Positions 1 through 8,500 are shown, numbered from the stretch's first letter. The stretch is DNA of 64,000 bases from Leifsonia sp. ALI-44-B (GCF_001984125.1 NZ_MTQL01000007.1:1550001-1614000), one strand, 5' to 3'. Numbers and translations: made by a program. Notes: generated from the sequence alone by a model not told the origin.

Positions 1-275
1 GACAGGATGGTCTTGACCCCGAGCGAGGCGAGCGCCCAGATGTTGGCGCGGAAGTTGATGAGGTGCGGAGGAACCGAGTGGTCCGAGCCGTGCCGCGTGA
101 GGAACGCGACGCGGCGCCCGCCCATTTCTCCCACCGTGACGGGGCTCGAGGGCCGGCCGTAGGGGGTGTCGATCTCGACGGTTTCGGCGGTGCCCTCGGC
201 GAAGAGCTTGTAGAGGCCCGAGCCGCCGATGACGGCGATGTCGGCGTGCAGGGTGGGGGATGTCGTGTCGGTCAC
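1..275 (-). CDS. mtnP: S-methyl-5'-thioadenosine phosphorylase, N-terminal part (runs off the window)
   Basis: Family function: phosphorolysis of methylthioadenosine (or a related purine nucleoside) to adenine and methylthioribose-1-phosphate, a cytoplasmic purine and methionine salvage step. Only the first 91 codons are present. The start is a GTG at 275-273, followed by the family's N-terminal nucleotide-site pattern IGGSGLY near residue 16, then YGRPSSPV, then the phosphate and substrate segment FLTRHGSDHSVPPH and the helix INFRANIWAL. These match MTA phosphorylase / purine nucleoside phosphorylase II. The remainder lies left of position 1, so the substrate-specificity residues cannot be read. 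It is divergent from moeA with about 160 bp between them. Confidence 0.88.
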   Translation of the reverse strand, partial: MTDTTSPTLHADIAVIGGSGLYKLFAEGTAETVEIDTPYGRPSSPVTVGEMGGRRVAFLTRHGSDHSVPPHLINFRANIWALASLGVKTIL

Positions 276-433
276 GGTGCTCCAGACGTGTGCGTGCGCG
301 ATCGGCGCGGGTGAGGAGGGCGGCGTGCCGCCCAGAACAAGTATGCGGGTGGCCGTCTGGCGCGCCAAGATAGGGGGAGGAGCGGGGTGAGCCTTGCGGG
401 CCCTCCGCCTGGCGACTATGAGACGAGACGGTC

Positions 434-1750
434 ATGAGTGACGGGATGGCTCCGACATCCGTTCGTGTGCTGCGTTCGGTCGAGGAGCACGGCGAGGTCG
501 TGCGCGCGCTGCTCGCGCCCCTGGCGGCACGGCTGGGGGCCGAGGAGCTGGCGGTGTCGGCCGGGCGGATGTCGCAGCATCCTCACGACTATGACGGCCG
601 GGTCTTGGCCGCCGACGTGCGGGCCCCCATCGATCTGCCGCCCTTCGACAACTCGCAGATGGACGGGTACGCCGTGGTGAGCGACGACCTGGCGGATGCT
701 TCGGGCGAGCGCCCCGTGGCGCTACGGGTGGCCCCGCACATCCCCGCCGGGTCGACCGGCAGGCCGCTCGAGCGCGGGTGGGCCGCGCCGATCATGACGG
801 GCGCGCCGATCCCCGAGGGGGCCGACGCCGTCGTGCCCATCGAGCAGGTCGATCCGCCCGCATTCTTCGCCGATCAGCCTCAGCCCGCATCGTCCGCGGT
901 TCCGCCCGTCGCCCGGTTCACCCGCCCCGTCGCCCCCGGCACCTACCGTCGGGTACGCGGCAGCGATATCGCGGCGGGCAGCCTCCTCCTCGCCGCCGGC
1001 ACACGACTCGGGGCCGCCCAATGGGGTGTCCTCGCCGCATCCGGTGTCGCCACCGTGCCCGTGCGCCGTCGCGTGCGCGTCACCGTCCTCTCGACGGGCC
1101 ACGAGCTGCGCCAACCCGGCGACGCCCTCGGCCCCGGCCAGATCTTCGACGCCAACAGCGCAGCCCTGACGCGCGCGCTCGCCGAGGTCGACGCCGACGT
1201 GCGCACGGTGGCCGCCGTCTCCGACGATCCCGAGGCCTTCTCCCGTCAACTGGCGGCCCTCGGCGCCGAGACCGATCTGCTCGTCACCACGGGCGGCGTC
1301 AGCGCGGGCGCCTACGAGGTGGTGCGCGAAACCCTGGCGGGCGCCGGGGTCGACTTCGTGGGCGTGCGCATGCAGCCGGGCGGCCCACAGGGTTCGGGAG
1401 CCCTGCGCGACACAGGGATGCCGGTCGTCACGTTCCCCGGAAACCCCGTCTCCGCGCTCATCTCGTTCGAGGTGTTCCTCCGGCCCGTGTTGCTCGAACT
1501 CGCCGGGGCTCGAGCATCCGACCGCCAGCGTCTGCGCGTCACCCTCGCCGAGGATGCGACCTCGCCCGTCGACAAACACCAGATCCGCCGCGGTCGCCTG
1601 CGCGAGGACGGTCGCGTCGAACTCGTCGGCGGCCCCGGATCCCATCTTCTGCACGCCTACGCCGCCTCGGCGTTGCTGGTGCACATTCCCGCCGGTGTGG
1701 CATCCGTCACCGCCGGCGACACTCTCGAAGCCTGGAGGATCGATGACTGA
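434..1750 (+). CDS. moeA: Molybdopterin molybdenumtransferase MoeA
   Basis: MoeA inserts molybdate into adenylylated molybdopterin, the last common step of molybdenum cofactor synthesis in the cytoplasm. The 438-residue length is normal. The N-terminal part carries the conserved [11 protein letters not shown] segment near residue 75, followed by the [17 protein letters not shown] stretch. The MoCF (MogA-like) domain follows, with STGHEL, the TTGGVSAG loop near residue 287 and the FPGNPVSA motif near residue 337; a C-terminal beta domain closes the protein. In the loop before FPGNPVS the sequence reads [10 protein letters not shown] where the E. coli enzyme has a KPGKP motif, so both lysines are missing; my impression is that this variant occurs in other actinobacterial MoeA proteins. 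The gene overlaps moaC by 8 bp and heads a Moco operon. Confidence 0.93.
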   Translation: MSDGMAPTSVRVLRSVEEHGEVVRALLAPLAARLGAEELAVSAGRMSQHPHDYDGRVLAADVRAPIDLPPFDNSQMDGYAVVSDDLADASGERPVALRVAPHIPAGSTGRPLERGWAAPIMTGAPIPEGADAVVPIEQVDPPAFFADQPQPASSAVPPVARFTRPVAPGTYRRVRGSDIAAGSLLLAAGTRLGAAQWGVLAASGVATVPVRRRVRVTVLSTGHELRQPGDALGPGQIFDANSAALTRALAEVDADVRTVAAVSDDPEAFSRQLAALGAETDLLVTTGGVSAGAYEVVRETLAGAGVDFVGVRMQPGGPQGSGALRDTGMPVVTFPGNPVSALISFEVFLRPVLLELAGARASDRQRLRVTLAEDATSPVDKHQIRRGRLREDGRVELVGGPGSHLLHAYAASALLVHIPAGVASVTAGDTLEAWRIDD

Positions 1751-2219
1751 TCAGCCCCTCACCCACCTGCGACCAGACGGTTCGGCCCACATGGTCGACG
1801 TCAGCGACAAGCCGGTGACGACTCGCATCGCGACCGCGCAAGCCGTGTTGCACACGCGGGCCGATGTGGTGGCGCAGGTGACGTCGGGCACGCTGCCGAA
1901 GGGTGAGGCGCTCGGCACGGCGCGCATCGCGGGCATCATGGCCGCCAAGCAGACGTCCACGCTCATCCCGCTGTGCCACCCCCTGCCGATCAGCTCGGTC
2001 ACGATCGACATCGAGCCGCAGGGGTCCGATCTGCTGGTGCTCGCGTCGGTGAAGACGTCGGGGGTCACGGGCGTCGAGATGGAGGCGCTCACGGCCGCCA
2101 GCGTCACGGCGCTCACCCTCTACGACATGATCAAGGCCATCGACCGCGAGGCCGTCATCGGCGAGATCCTCGTGCGGCAGAAGTCCGGCGGACGCTCGGG
2201 CGATTGGAGCCGCTCATGA
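1743..2219 (+). CDS. moaC: Cyclic pyranopterin monophosphate synthase accessory protein MoaC
   Basis: MoaC acts with MoaA in the first step of molybdenum cofactor synthesis, rearranging the GTP-derived intermediate to cyclic pyranopterin monophosphate. The 158-residue protein shows the family core: HMVDVSDK near residue 17, [20 protein letters not shown] near residue 60, [12 protein letters not shown] near residue 103, then YDMIKAIDR and a C-terminal KSGGRSG. The ATG at 1743 lies inside the end of moeA (8-bp overlap) and its stop overlaps the next start as ATGA, so the three genes are probably translationally coupled. The partner moaA is not in this window. Confidence 0.95.
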   Translation: MTDQPLTHLRPDGSAHMVDVSDKPVTTRIATAQAVLHTRADVVAQVTSGTLPKGEALGTARIAGIMAAKQTSTLIPLCHPLPISSVTIDIEPQGSDLLVLASVKTSGVTGVEMEALTAASVTALTLYDMIKAIDREAVIGEILVRQKSGGRSGDWSRS

Positions 2220-2923
2220 TCGACGAACGATCGGATGATCTGGGCGACACGCCCTCGGGTCACGCCTCGGGAGCAGCGGGGGAGCACGCCGCGACCGGCG
2301 GGGGCCCGGGTGCCGGCGCTGGCGCGGCGGACAGCGGCGACTCCTCGTTCGTCTCGAGCTCGGGCGCCCTGTCCCTCGAAGACCTGTCCATGCCCGGTTC
2401 GGGCGGCCCCGACGAGGTCGTCGACGGCGTGCCCTCGGCGGCGGCTGCGGGGCGCGCGCGGGTGATCGTCGCCTCCACGAGCGCGGCCGAGGGAACCTTC
2501 ATCGACCGCACGGGCCCGCTCATCGAGGCGTGGTTGCGGCAACGCGCATTCGACACCCCCGACCCGCTCGTGGTCGCGGACGGTCCGGCCGTGGGCGACG
2601 CGCTGCGTCAGGCGCTCGCGGACGACGTGGACATCGTCGTCACGACGGGCGGCACGGGCATCTCGCCGACCGATGCGACGCCCGAGCAGACATCCGCCCT
2701 GCTCGACCACACCATCCCCGGTTTCGCCGAGGAGCTGCGCCGGCGCGGCGCCCAGGTATCCTCGCGCGCGCTGCTCAGCCGCGGGGTCGCGGGGGTCGCC
2801 GGGCGCACGCTCGTCGTCAACCTGCCGGGCTCGGCGGGGGGAGTCGAGGACGGCCTGCAACTGCTGGGCGAAATCCTCGAGCACGCCCTCGACCAGCTGT
2901 CGGGCGGCACGCATGACGCCTGA
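2216..2923 (+). CDS. MogA/MoaB-family molybdopterin adenylyltransferase with a long low-complexity N-terminus
   Basis: The family adenylylates molybdopterin before MoeA adds molybdate. The conserved MoCF domain begins only at about residue 80 ([13 protein letters not shown]). It contains the molybdopterin-binding [15 protein letters not shown] loop, then [31 protein letters not shown] and a C-terminal helix. The first 80 or so residues are Gly/Ser/Ala/Asp-rich with no recognisable domain, making the 235-residue protein roughly 70-80 residues longer than a usual MogA or MoaB. The start ATG overlaps the moaC stop as ATGA, and the long shared frame without interruption argues that the extension is translated. 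An internal start near residue 58 (codon for Met at about 2390) is the alternative. Confidence 0.85.
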   Translation: MIDERSDDLGDTPSGHASGAAGEHAATGGGPGAGAGAADSGDSSFVSSSGALSLEDLSMPGSGGPDEVVDGVPSAAAAGRARVIVASTSAAEGTFIDRTGPLIEAWLRQRAFDTPDPLVVADGPAVGDALRQALADDVDIVVTTGGTGISPTDATPEQTSALLDHTIPGFAEELRRRGAQVSSRALLSRGVAGVAGRTLVVNLPGSAGGVEDGLQLLGEILEHALDQLSGGTHDA

Positions 2924-3359
2924 TCCGAGCGCGGCGGGCGTCGTGGCGCTCGCCGACGTCGTCGACCGCCCCATCTCCATCGCGGAGTGCGAGACGCTCG
3001 TGGCCGACGACCGGTTCGGGGCCGTCGTCACGTTCGCGGGCGTCGTCCGCAACCACGACGAGGGCCGGGGCGTGCTCACGCTGTCCTACACGGCTCACCC
3101 CACGGCGGCGGCGGTCATCGCGGATGTCGCACGCGATGTTGCCGCGCGCTTCCCCGACGTCTCGCTCGCCGTTCTGCATCGTGTCGGCGACTTGACCATC
3201 GGCGACGTGGCCCTGGCCGCCGCGGTCGCTTCGGCGCACCGAGCGCCCGCCTTCGAGGCGGCAGCGCTCCTCGTCGATCTCGTCAAAGAGCGCGTGCCGA
3301 TCTGGAAGGAACAGTCCTTCGACGACGGCCAGACCGAGTGGGTCGCCGCCCTCGGCTAA
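2913..3359 (+). CDS. moaE: Molybdopterin synthase catalytic subunit MoaE
   Basis: MoaE is the large subunit of molybdopterin synthase, which uses the thiocarboxylated C-terminus of MoaD to put the dithiolene sulfurs onto cyclic pyranopterin monophosphate. The 148-residue product shows FAGVVRNHDEG near residue 42, SYTAHPTA, the HRVGDLTIGDVA block and the C-terminal catalytic KERVPIWKEQ segment. The ATG at 2913 overlaps the end of the preceding gene by 11 bp. It is the last gene of the operon and is followed by a strong stem-loop at 3457-3493. No moaD lies next to it, so the sulfur-carrier subunit must be encoded elsewhere. Confidence 0.93.
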   Translation: MTPDPSAAGVVALADVVDRPISIAECETLVADDRFGAVVTFAGVVRNHDEGRGVLTLSYTAHPTAAAVIADVARDVAARFPDVSLAVLHRVGDLTIGDVALAAAVASAHRAPAFEAAALLVDLVKERVPIWKEQSFDDGQTEWVAALG

Positions 3360-3456
3360 ATCGTTTGCCGTCTGAGCGCGGTGGCGCCGACGCCTCGCGC
3401 CGCCGGAACTTCGGTTCGTCGGCGGCACACGGATGCCGTCCGGGCATTGGTCGATC

Positions 3457-3493
3457 CTCCGGCCGGGCGCGTTTACACGGCGCCCGGCCGGAG
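3457..3493. terminator. Stem-loop between convergent moaE and acs
   Basis: A perfect 14-bp inverted repeat (arm CTCCGGCCGGGCGC) with a 9-nt loop lies between the ends of moaE and acs. It can fold on both strands and has no clear T-run on either side, so it may be a bidirectional, non-canonical terminator. The position between convergent genes supports this. Confidence 0.6.
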
Positions 3494-3497
3494 TCGG

Positions 3498-5465
3498 TCA
3501 GCCCACCTTCTCGGTGATGATCTGCATGACGGTCGTGTCGGCCAGCGTGGTGGTGTCGCCGATCTCGCGGCCCTCGGCGACATCGCGCAGCAGTCGCCGC
3601 ATGATCTTGCCCGATCGCGTCTTCGGCAACTCGTTCACGACGAAGATCTGGCGGGGCCGGGCGATGGGCCCGATCTGCTCGCCGACATGCGTGCGCAGAA
3701 CGGCCTGGATGTCTTCGACCGCCTTCGACTCTTCGAGCTGGCTCTCCTTGATGATCACGAATGCCACGACAGCCTGCCCGGTGGTCTCATCGGATGCCCC
3801 GACGACGGCCGCCTCGGCCGTGAACGGATGCGACACGAGGGCCGATTCGATCTCGGCCGTCGACAGGCGGTGGCCCGACACGTTCATGACGTCGTCGACG
3901 CGGCCGAGCAGCCACACGTCGCCGTCCTCGTCGAGGCGCGCGCCGTCACCCGCGAAGTACTTGTCTCCGAACTTCTCCCAATAGGTTTCTTTGAAGCGCT
4001 CGGGGTCGCCCCAGATGCCGCGCAGCATGCTGGGCCAGGGTTCGGTCACGACCAGCAGGCCGCCGTTGCCCTCGCCGACGGGGTTGCCGTCGTCGTCGAC
4101 CACGTCGATCGCGATTCCGGGCAGGGGCACCTGCGCGCTTCCGGGCTTCGTCTCGGTGATACCCGGCAGTGCCGAGATCATGATGGCGCCGGTCTCGGTC
4201 TGCCACCACGTGTCCACGATGGGGGCCGCCTTGCCGCCGATGACCTTGCGGTACCACATCCAGGCCTCGGGGTTGATGGGTTCGCCCACCGAGCCGAGCA
4301 GGCGCAGCGACGATAGGTCGAACTGCTTCGGAATCTTGCGGCCGAGCTTCATGAACGAGCGGATGGCCGTGGGCGCCGTGTAGAAGATCGAGACCTTGTA
4401 CTTCTCGATGATCTCCCACCAGCGACCGGGATGCGGGCTGTCGGGCGTGCCCTCATAGATGACCTGCGTGGCGCCGTTGGCGAGCGGGCCGTAGGTGACG
4501 TAGGTGTGTCCCGTGATCCAGCCGATGTCGGCCGTGCACCAGTACACGTCGCTGTCGGCGTGCAGGTCGAAAACGTTCTTGTGGGTGAAGGCCGCCTGGG
4601 TCAGATATCCGCCCGAGGTGTGCAGAATTCCCTTCGGTTTGCCCGTCGTTCCCGAGGTGTAGAGGATGAACAGCGGGTTCTCGGCGGAGAAGGCCTCGGC
4701 GATGTGATCGGGGGATGCCGCGGCGAGCTCGTCGTGCCACCACCGGTCGCGCTCGGGGTTCCAATCCACGGTGTTCTCGCCGCGCTTGACGACGAGAACG
4801 TTGGTGACGGTGTCCTGGGGCCCGAGGTCGCCGCGCGCCTCGAGTGCCGCGTCGACGGCGGGTTTGAGCGGCGAGACCTTGCCCTTGCGCCAGCCGCCGT
4901 CGGCCGTGATGACGAGTTTCGCGGCCGCGTCGTCGATGCGCGAGCGCAGGCTGTCGGCGCTGAAGCCGCCGAACACGACGGAGTGCACGGCCCCGAGGCG
5001 CGCGACGGCGAGCATCGCGATGACGGCCTCGGGAATCATGGGCAGGTAGATGGCGACACGGTCGCCTGCGCGGATGCCGAGGGCGGCCAGCACGTTGGCG
5101 GCCCGCTTCACCTCGGCGGTGAGCTCGGCGTAGGTCAGGCTGCGGCTGTCGCCCGGCTCGCCTTCGAAGTGCAGGGCCACGCGGTCGCCATTGCCCTGCT
5201 CGACGTGGCGGTCGAGGCAGTTGTAGGCCACGTTGAGCGTGCCGTCGTCGAACCATTTCGCGAAGGGCGGGTTGGTCCAGTCGAGCGTCTGCGTGAACGG
5301 CTTCTCCCACGTCACGAGCTCGCGCGCCTGGCGCGCCCAGAACCCGAGGCGGTCGTCGGATGCTTCGGCATAGAGTTCGGCGTTCGCAACCGCGTTGGCG
5401 GCGAAATCGTCGCTCGGTGCGAACCGGCGGTCTTCGTGTAAGAGGTTGTCGATCCTGTTGCTCAT
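3498..5465 (-). CDS. acs: Acetyl-coenzyme A synthetase
   Basis: Acs activates acetate to acetyl-CoA through acetyl-AMP, feeding acetate into the TCA cycle. The 655 residues match the usual length. In order: an N-terminal ACAS_N region with TLNVAYNCLDRHVE, AMP-forming motifs ILYTSGTTGKPKGILH near residue 268 and VDTWWQTETG near residue 415, the hinge-region GRVDDVMNVSGHRLSTAEIE, and the C-terminal PKTRSGKIMRRLLR. The lysine in that last motif is the residue that Pat-type acetyltransferases modify in this family. The ATG is preceded by AAAGGAG about 12 nt upstream. A plausible -10 (TACAGT) lies at 5523-5528. The gene stands alone, facing away from the 6C RNA. Confidence 0.96.
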   Translation of the reverse strand: MSNRIDNLLHEDRRFAPSDDFAANAVANAELYAEASDDRLGFWARQARELVTWEKPFTQTLDWTNPPFAKWFDDGTLNVAYNCLDRHVEQGNGDRVALHFEGEPGDSRSLTYAELTAEVKRAANVLAALGIRAGDRVAIYLPMIPEAVIAMLAVARLGAVHSVVFGGFSADSLRSRIDDAAAKLVITADGGWRKGKVSPLKPAVDAALEARGDLGPQDTVTNVLVVKRGENTVDWNPERDRWWHDELAAASPDHIAEAFSAENPLFILYTSGTTGKPKGILHTSGGYLTQAAFTHKNVFDLHADSDVYWCTADIGWITGHTYVTYGPLANGATQVIYEGTPDSPHPGRWWEIIEKYKVSIFYTAPTAIRSFMKLGRKIPKQFDLSSLRLLGSVGEPINPEAWMWYRKVIGGKAAPIVDTWWQTETGAIMISALPGITETKPGSAQVPLPGIAIDVVDDDGNPVGEGNGGLLVVTEPWPSMLRGIWGDPERFKETYWEKFGDKYFAGDGARLDEDGDVWLLGRVDDVMNVSGHRLSTAEIESALVSHPFTAEAAVVGASDETTGQAVVAFVIIKESQLEESKAVEDIQAVLRTHVGEQIGPIARPRQIFVVNELPKTRSGKIMRRLLRDVAEGREIGDTTTLADTTVMQIITEKVG

Positions 5466-5522
5466 TGCGGCTCGGCGCTCCTTTGCGTTGCTGTTCGGAC
5501 GGCGGTGTCCTGACTGCAGACG

Positions 5523-5528
5523 ACTGTA
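5523..5528 (-). promoter_or_regulatory. Candidate -10 element for acs
   Basis: The minus strand reads TACAGT about 57 nt upstream of the acs start codon. No convincing -35 is visible, so this is a weak call from position and consensus only. Confidence 0.35.
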
Positions 5529-5650
5529 CTCCGATTCCAGGAACGGCTTGCCGACGGCGGGCGAGGGTCTCCGCGCGCCCGTAAAAAACCGACCAGTTTG
5601 TTCTCAGGAGGCTCCCAGACGCTTGTCGGCATTTAGGGGGACACGCGGGT

Positions 5651-5678
5651 TTGCGCATCTGGTGTTTCCGCGTACACT
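5651..5678 (+). promoter_or_regulatory. Candidate promoter of the 6C small RNA
   Basis: TTGCGC at 5651-5656 and TACACT at 5673-5678 are separated by 16 nt, giving a plausible primary-sigma promoter. Transcription would begin near 5684-5686, about 25 nt before the first 6C hairpin. Confidence 0.5.
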
Positions 5679-5683
5679 TGAAC

Positions 5684-5790
5684 ACGGCCGAATCTTCGTA
5701 TTCGTGCATGCGGCGCCCGGATTCCCCCCAATCCCGCGTCGCATCTGGCGGCACCCATTCCCCCCAATGGGTGCCGCCCCCTTCTTTTTA
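5684..5790 (+). ncRNA. 6C small RNA (two hairpins with C6 loops)
   Basis: Two consecutive hairpins each have a loop of exactly six cytosines, the defining feature of the actinobacterial 6C RNA family (the mycobacterial B11 / ncRv13660c RNA). Hairpin 1 spans 5708-5744: outer stem ATGCGGCGC with GCGTCGCAT (one G-U pair), a small internal bulge, inner stem GGATT/AATCC. Hairpin 2 spans 5747-5778: a perfect 13-bp stem (arm GGCGGCACCCATT), again around CCCCCC, followed by CCCTTCTTTTT, so it doubles as the intrinsic terminator. Known role in the family: a C-rich-loop sRNA that pairs with G-rich sites of target mRNAs. It sits between acs and the tad genes, as I recall for mycobacteria. The 5' end is inferred from the promoter. 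Confidence 0.9.
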
Positions 5791-6000
5791 AGCGCTTCTT
5801 CGCGCTGCCAGTGCGTCCCATGCGGATGCATCTCCCCGGGCCGTCTGCGCGCGACGGCTTGAGCGCGCCTTCTCCGCCGATTTCGGTTGCCCCAGTTCGG
5901 GTGTTCCCCGTTCGGGTCGGCAATTCGTTCTCCACAGGCGGCATTCGCGGGATCTGTCCACAGCTTGACCGTCTCCGCCTCGCGAGGCGGCGAGCGCGCA

Positions 6001-6006
6001 TACCGT
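6001..6006 (+). promoter_or_regulatory. -10 element placing tadA transcription at or next to its ATG
   Basis: TACCGT ends 7 nt before the ATG of the Tad ATPase gene, the spacing expected for a leaderless or nearly leaderless transcript. No Shine-Dalgarno sequence precedes that ATG. The flanking stretch 5791-6000 holds no gene or further structure that I can support. Confidence 0.4.
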
Positions 6007-6013
6007 CACAGGC

Positions 6014-7201
6014 ATGAACTCTCTCCTCGAGCAAAAGCGCGTCAGGGATCGCGCCCGGGCCGCCTTCGGCTCAGGGCTGCGCCCCGCGCCCAGACTCTCG
6101 GCGCCGCCTGCCGAGCAGTCACGACCCGTTCCGCGGCCGCTCCTCATCGAGCGGTATCGCGATCGCGCTTTGTCCGGCATTGGCGAGCGCGGCAGCGGCG
6201 GGCACGGCGCGTCGACGTCGAGCGTCATCCCGATCGCGCCCGTTGCTCCGCTCCGCATCGACACGGCGTCGCGCTTCGGTGACCTCGGCCCCTACCTCCT
6301 CCTCGACGACGTGACAGACATCGTGATCACCGGTTCGAGTGGTGCCTGGGTCGACCGGGGCCGGGGCTTCGAGCGCATCGTCGAATGGAGCGGGGGCGAC
6401 GACGTCGTCCACACCCTGGCCGTTCGTCTCATCGCCGAGGGCGGCAGGCATGTCGACGAGGTGAGCCCGTTCGTCGATGTGCGCCTGCCCGGTGGCATCC
6501 GGGTGCACTCCGTGCTGCCGCCTCTGTCCGTCGGGGGAGCGGCGCTCAGCATCCGGGTCCCGGCGCAGCGGCCCCTCCTACTCGAGCATCTCCACGCGCG
6601 CGGCATGTTCGCTCCGCGTGGCGATGCCCTGTCACGGCGGTTGCGCGAGGCCGTGTCCTCTCGCACCAACGTGCTGATTTCGGGCGGAGCCGGAACGGGG
6701 AAGACCACCCTGCTCGCCGCCCTGTTGTCCGATGCCGATCCGTCCGAGCGCATCATCTGCGTCGAGGATGTCTCCGAACTCGTGCTCGATCACCCCCACG
6801 TCGTCTCGCTCGAAGCGCGCCAACCCAATGCCGAAGGCAGCGGAGGCGTCGACATCGCCCGCCTCCTCCGCGAGTCGCTGCGCATGCGACCGGACAGACT
6901 CGTGCTCGGAGAATGCCGCGGCAGCGAGATCCGAGACATGCTCGGTGCCCTGAACACCGGCCACGAGGGCGGGGCGTGCACGGTCCACGCCAACTCCCTC
7001 AGCGACGTGCCCGCACGGCTCGAATCGCTCGGGGCCCTGGCCGGCATGTCGTCAGAGGCTGTCGCTCGCCAGGCGGTCAGTGCCATCGGTCTCATCGTCC
7101 ACCTGCGGCGCGTCGGCGGCATCAGGCGCGTCGCGGCACTCGGGCACTTCACCCGTGACGAACGCGGCCGCCTCACCATCGCTTCGGAGGTCTCCTCGTG
7201 A
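6014..7201 (+). CDS. TadA/CpaF-type secretion ATPase
   Basis: Family role: hexameric cytoplasmic ATPase that powers assembly of Flp-type (type IVb) pili or related Tad secretion. The 395-residue protein has an unstructured basic N-terminus (about 85 residues), an N-terminal domain ending with the FVDVRLPGGIRVHSVLPPLS segment near residue 155, and the ATPase core. Visible motifs are Walker A GGAGTGKTT near residue 225, an Asp-box region EDVSEL, and the Walker B/His-box stretch RPDRLVLGECRGSEIRDML followed by NTGHEGGACTVHANS. It starts a five-gene overlapping operon. The usual upstream partner, a CpaE/Ssd-like septum-site ATPase, is not present in this window. Confidence 0.92.
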   Translation: MNSLLEQKRVRDRARAAFGSGLRPAPRLSAPPAEQSRPVPRPLLIERYRDRALSGIGERGSGGHGASTSSVIPIAPVAPLRIDTASRFGDLGPYLLLDDVTDIVITGSSGAWVDRGRGFERIVEWSGGDDVVHTLAVRLIAEGGRHVDEVSPFVDVRLPGGIRVHSVLPPLSVGGAALSIRVPAQRPLLLEHLHARGMFAPRGDALSRRLREAVSSRTNVLISGGAGTGKTTLLAALLSDADPSERIICVEDVSELVLDHPHVVSLEARQPNAEGSGGVDIARLLRESLRMRPDRLVLGECRGSEIRDMLGALNTGHEGGACTVHANSLSDVPARLESLGALAGMSSEAVARQAVSAIGLIVHLRRVGGIRRVAALGHFTRDERGRLTIASEVSS

Positions 7202-8205
7202 CCGTCCACCGCCTCTCGGCCCGTCGCATCCCCGTCGTTCGACGGATCATGCACGCCGCAGCCGTCGATGAACGCCCGCACGCCGAGAACATCGCGACGG
7301 TCGTGCAGAGGCTCGCCGTCGTCCTCGAAGCGGGGGTCTCACCCGGTTCGGCGTGGCGCTACCTCGACGACGACTCGGCAGCCGTGGCTTCAGACAGCGT
7401 CGCGCCGGTCGTCCGTGCGGTGCGCGAACTTCGGCCGGGGGGAAGCGTCGTGCCCGCGCTCCTCGGGGCCGCACCGAAGACGGGCCCGGCGGCCCCGCTC
7501 TGGCGTGCGGTCGCCGCCGCCTGGCAGGTTTCCGAGGTCACCGGGGCGCCGCTCGCGCCCTGCCTCTCGTCGATCGGCGAATCCCTCCTCGACATCGGAT
7601 CCACTGAACGCGCGGTCCAGATCGCATTGGCCGGGCCGACGGCGTCATCTCGTCTTGTGCTCGCGCTTCCCCTAGTTGGCCTGGTCTTCGGAGCCCTCCT
7701 CGGCTTCGACACGCTCCAGTTCCTGTTCACCTCGATCGTCGGAGGCGTCTGCGGTGTCACCGCCGTCTTACTGGTGCTGATCGCGCACCGCTGGAGCAAT
7801 CGCCTGGTCCTCGCGGTGGCGCCTCGCGGGCGTGCCCCCGGTCTCCTGCTCGATCTCACGATCGTTGCGCTCGCGTCCGGGCGGTCCGCGCTCGCCGCCG
7901 TGGCAGCCGTGACGACGGCCGTCTCGGATTGCGAACTCGAGGCGGCGACCGACGAGGCCGAGCGCCGCGACCGTGAAGCGGTTCTCGTGCTCTCGAAGCG
8001 CGCCGGAATCCCGGCCTCCCTTCTCCTCGCCTCCGAAGCGCAGGCCTACCGCCGCACGGCCCGCACCGTGGCCGCCCGCAACGCCGAGAAGCTCGGCACC
8101 CAGCTGCTCCTCCCGCTCGGGCTCTGCATCCTGCCCGCCTTCATCCTCCTCGGCGTCGTCCCCATCGTCGCCGGCATCCTCTCGAGCGCCGTCAGCGCGC
8201 TCTAG
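7198..8205 (+). CDS. Type II secretion F-family membrane protein (TadB/TadC-like)
   Basis: Family role: inner-membrane platform protein that couples the TadA ATPase to pilin polymerisation. The 335-residue product starts with GTG overlapping the tadA stop (GTGA). Residues 30-75 contain the T2SSF signature region (VVQRLAVVLEAGVSPGSAWRYL). Two adjacent hydrophobic segments near residues 150-200 and another pair near 300-335 suggest four membrane passes with a cytoplasmic loop between. Most Tad loci have separate tadB and tadC genes; here a single gene lies between the ATPase and the pilin. The N-terminal 110 residues look TadB/TadC-like and there may be only one platform protein. Confidence 0.83.
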   Translation: MTVHRLSARRIPVVRRIMHAAAVDERPHAENIATVVQRLAVVLEAGVSPGSAWRYLDDDSAAVASDSVAPVVRAVRELRPGGSVVPALLGAAPKTGPAAPLWRAVAAAWQVSEVTGAPLAPCLSSIGESLLDIGSTERAVQIALAGPTASSRLVLALPLVGLVFGALLGFDTLQFLFTSIVGGVCGVTAVLLVLIAHRWSNRLVLAVAPRGRAPGLLLDLTIVALASGRSALAAVAAVTTAVSDCELEAATDEAERRDREAVLVLSKRAGIPASLLLASEAQAYRRTARTVAARNAEKLGTQLLLPLGLCILPAFILLGVVPIVAGILSSAVSAL

Positions 8206-8243
8206 CTGCCCTCACACCGCCCGCCCACAACCACTGGAGCCTC

Positions 8244-8498
8244 ATGTATCCCTTCTCACCGCTCATGCCCGAACTCGCACCAACGCGCGAGCCATCGTCG
8301 TCGCAGTGGCCCTCGACCTCGTATGTGCCGGGAGGCGGTCGATCGCTCGCCGACGAAACCGGAGCAGCCACAGCGGAATACGTCATAACGACCATGGCCG
8401 CCGTCGCATTCGCTGGTCTACTCGTCGTGATCATGCGCAGCGACGAGGTGAAGGGCATTCTCCTCGACCTCGTCCGACGCGCGCTGAACGTCGGTTGA
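8244..8498 (+). CDS. Flp-type pilin-like protein (DUF4244 family)
   Basis: A small 84-residue protein with one hydrophobic segment (residues 48-68, EYVITTMAAVAFAGLLVVIM). The junction ...TG|AATAEY matches the class IVb prepilin cleavage pattern: Gly at -1, Glu at +5 and Tyr at +6. If processed, it would leave a mature chain of about 40 residues, typical of Flp pilins. The N-terminal leader of roughly 40 residues is long for a prepilin. GGAG lies 5 nt before the ATG. It follows the platform gene by 38 bp. The corresponding mycobacterial gene is Rv3656c-like. A prepilin peptidase gene is not seen here. Confidence 0.85.
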   Translation: MYPFSPLMPELAPTREPSSSQWPSTSYVPGGGRSLADETGAATAEYVITTMAAVAFAGLLVVIMRSDEVKGILLDLVRRALNVG

Positions 8499-8500
8499 CC

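Noticed and set aside
5604-6034. Small minus-strand proteins across the acs-tad gap
   Set aside because: They run through both 6C hairpins and its terminator and have basic, Arg-rich shadow composition; the plus-strand RNA explains the sequence.
7198-8205. Fusion of full-length TadB and TadC
   Set aside because: At 335 residues it has room for only one F domain with four membrane segments. The length and motif count fit a single platform protein.
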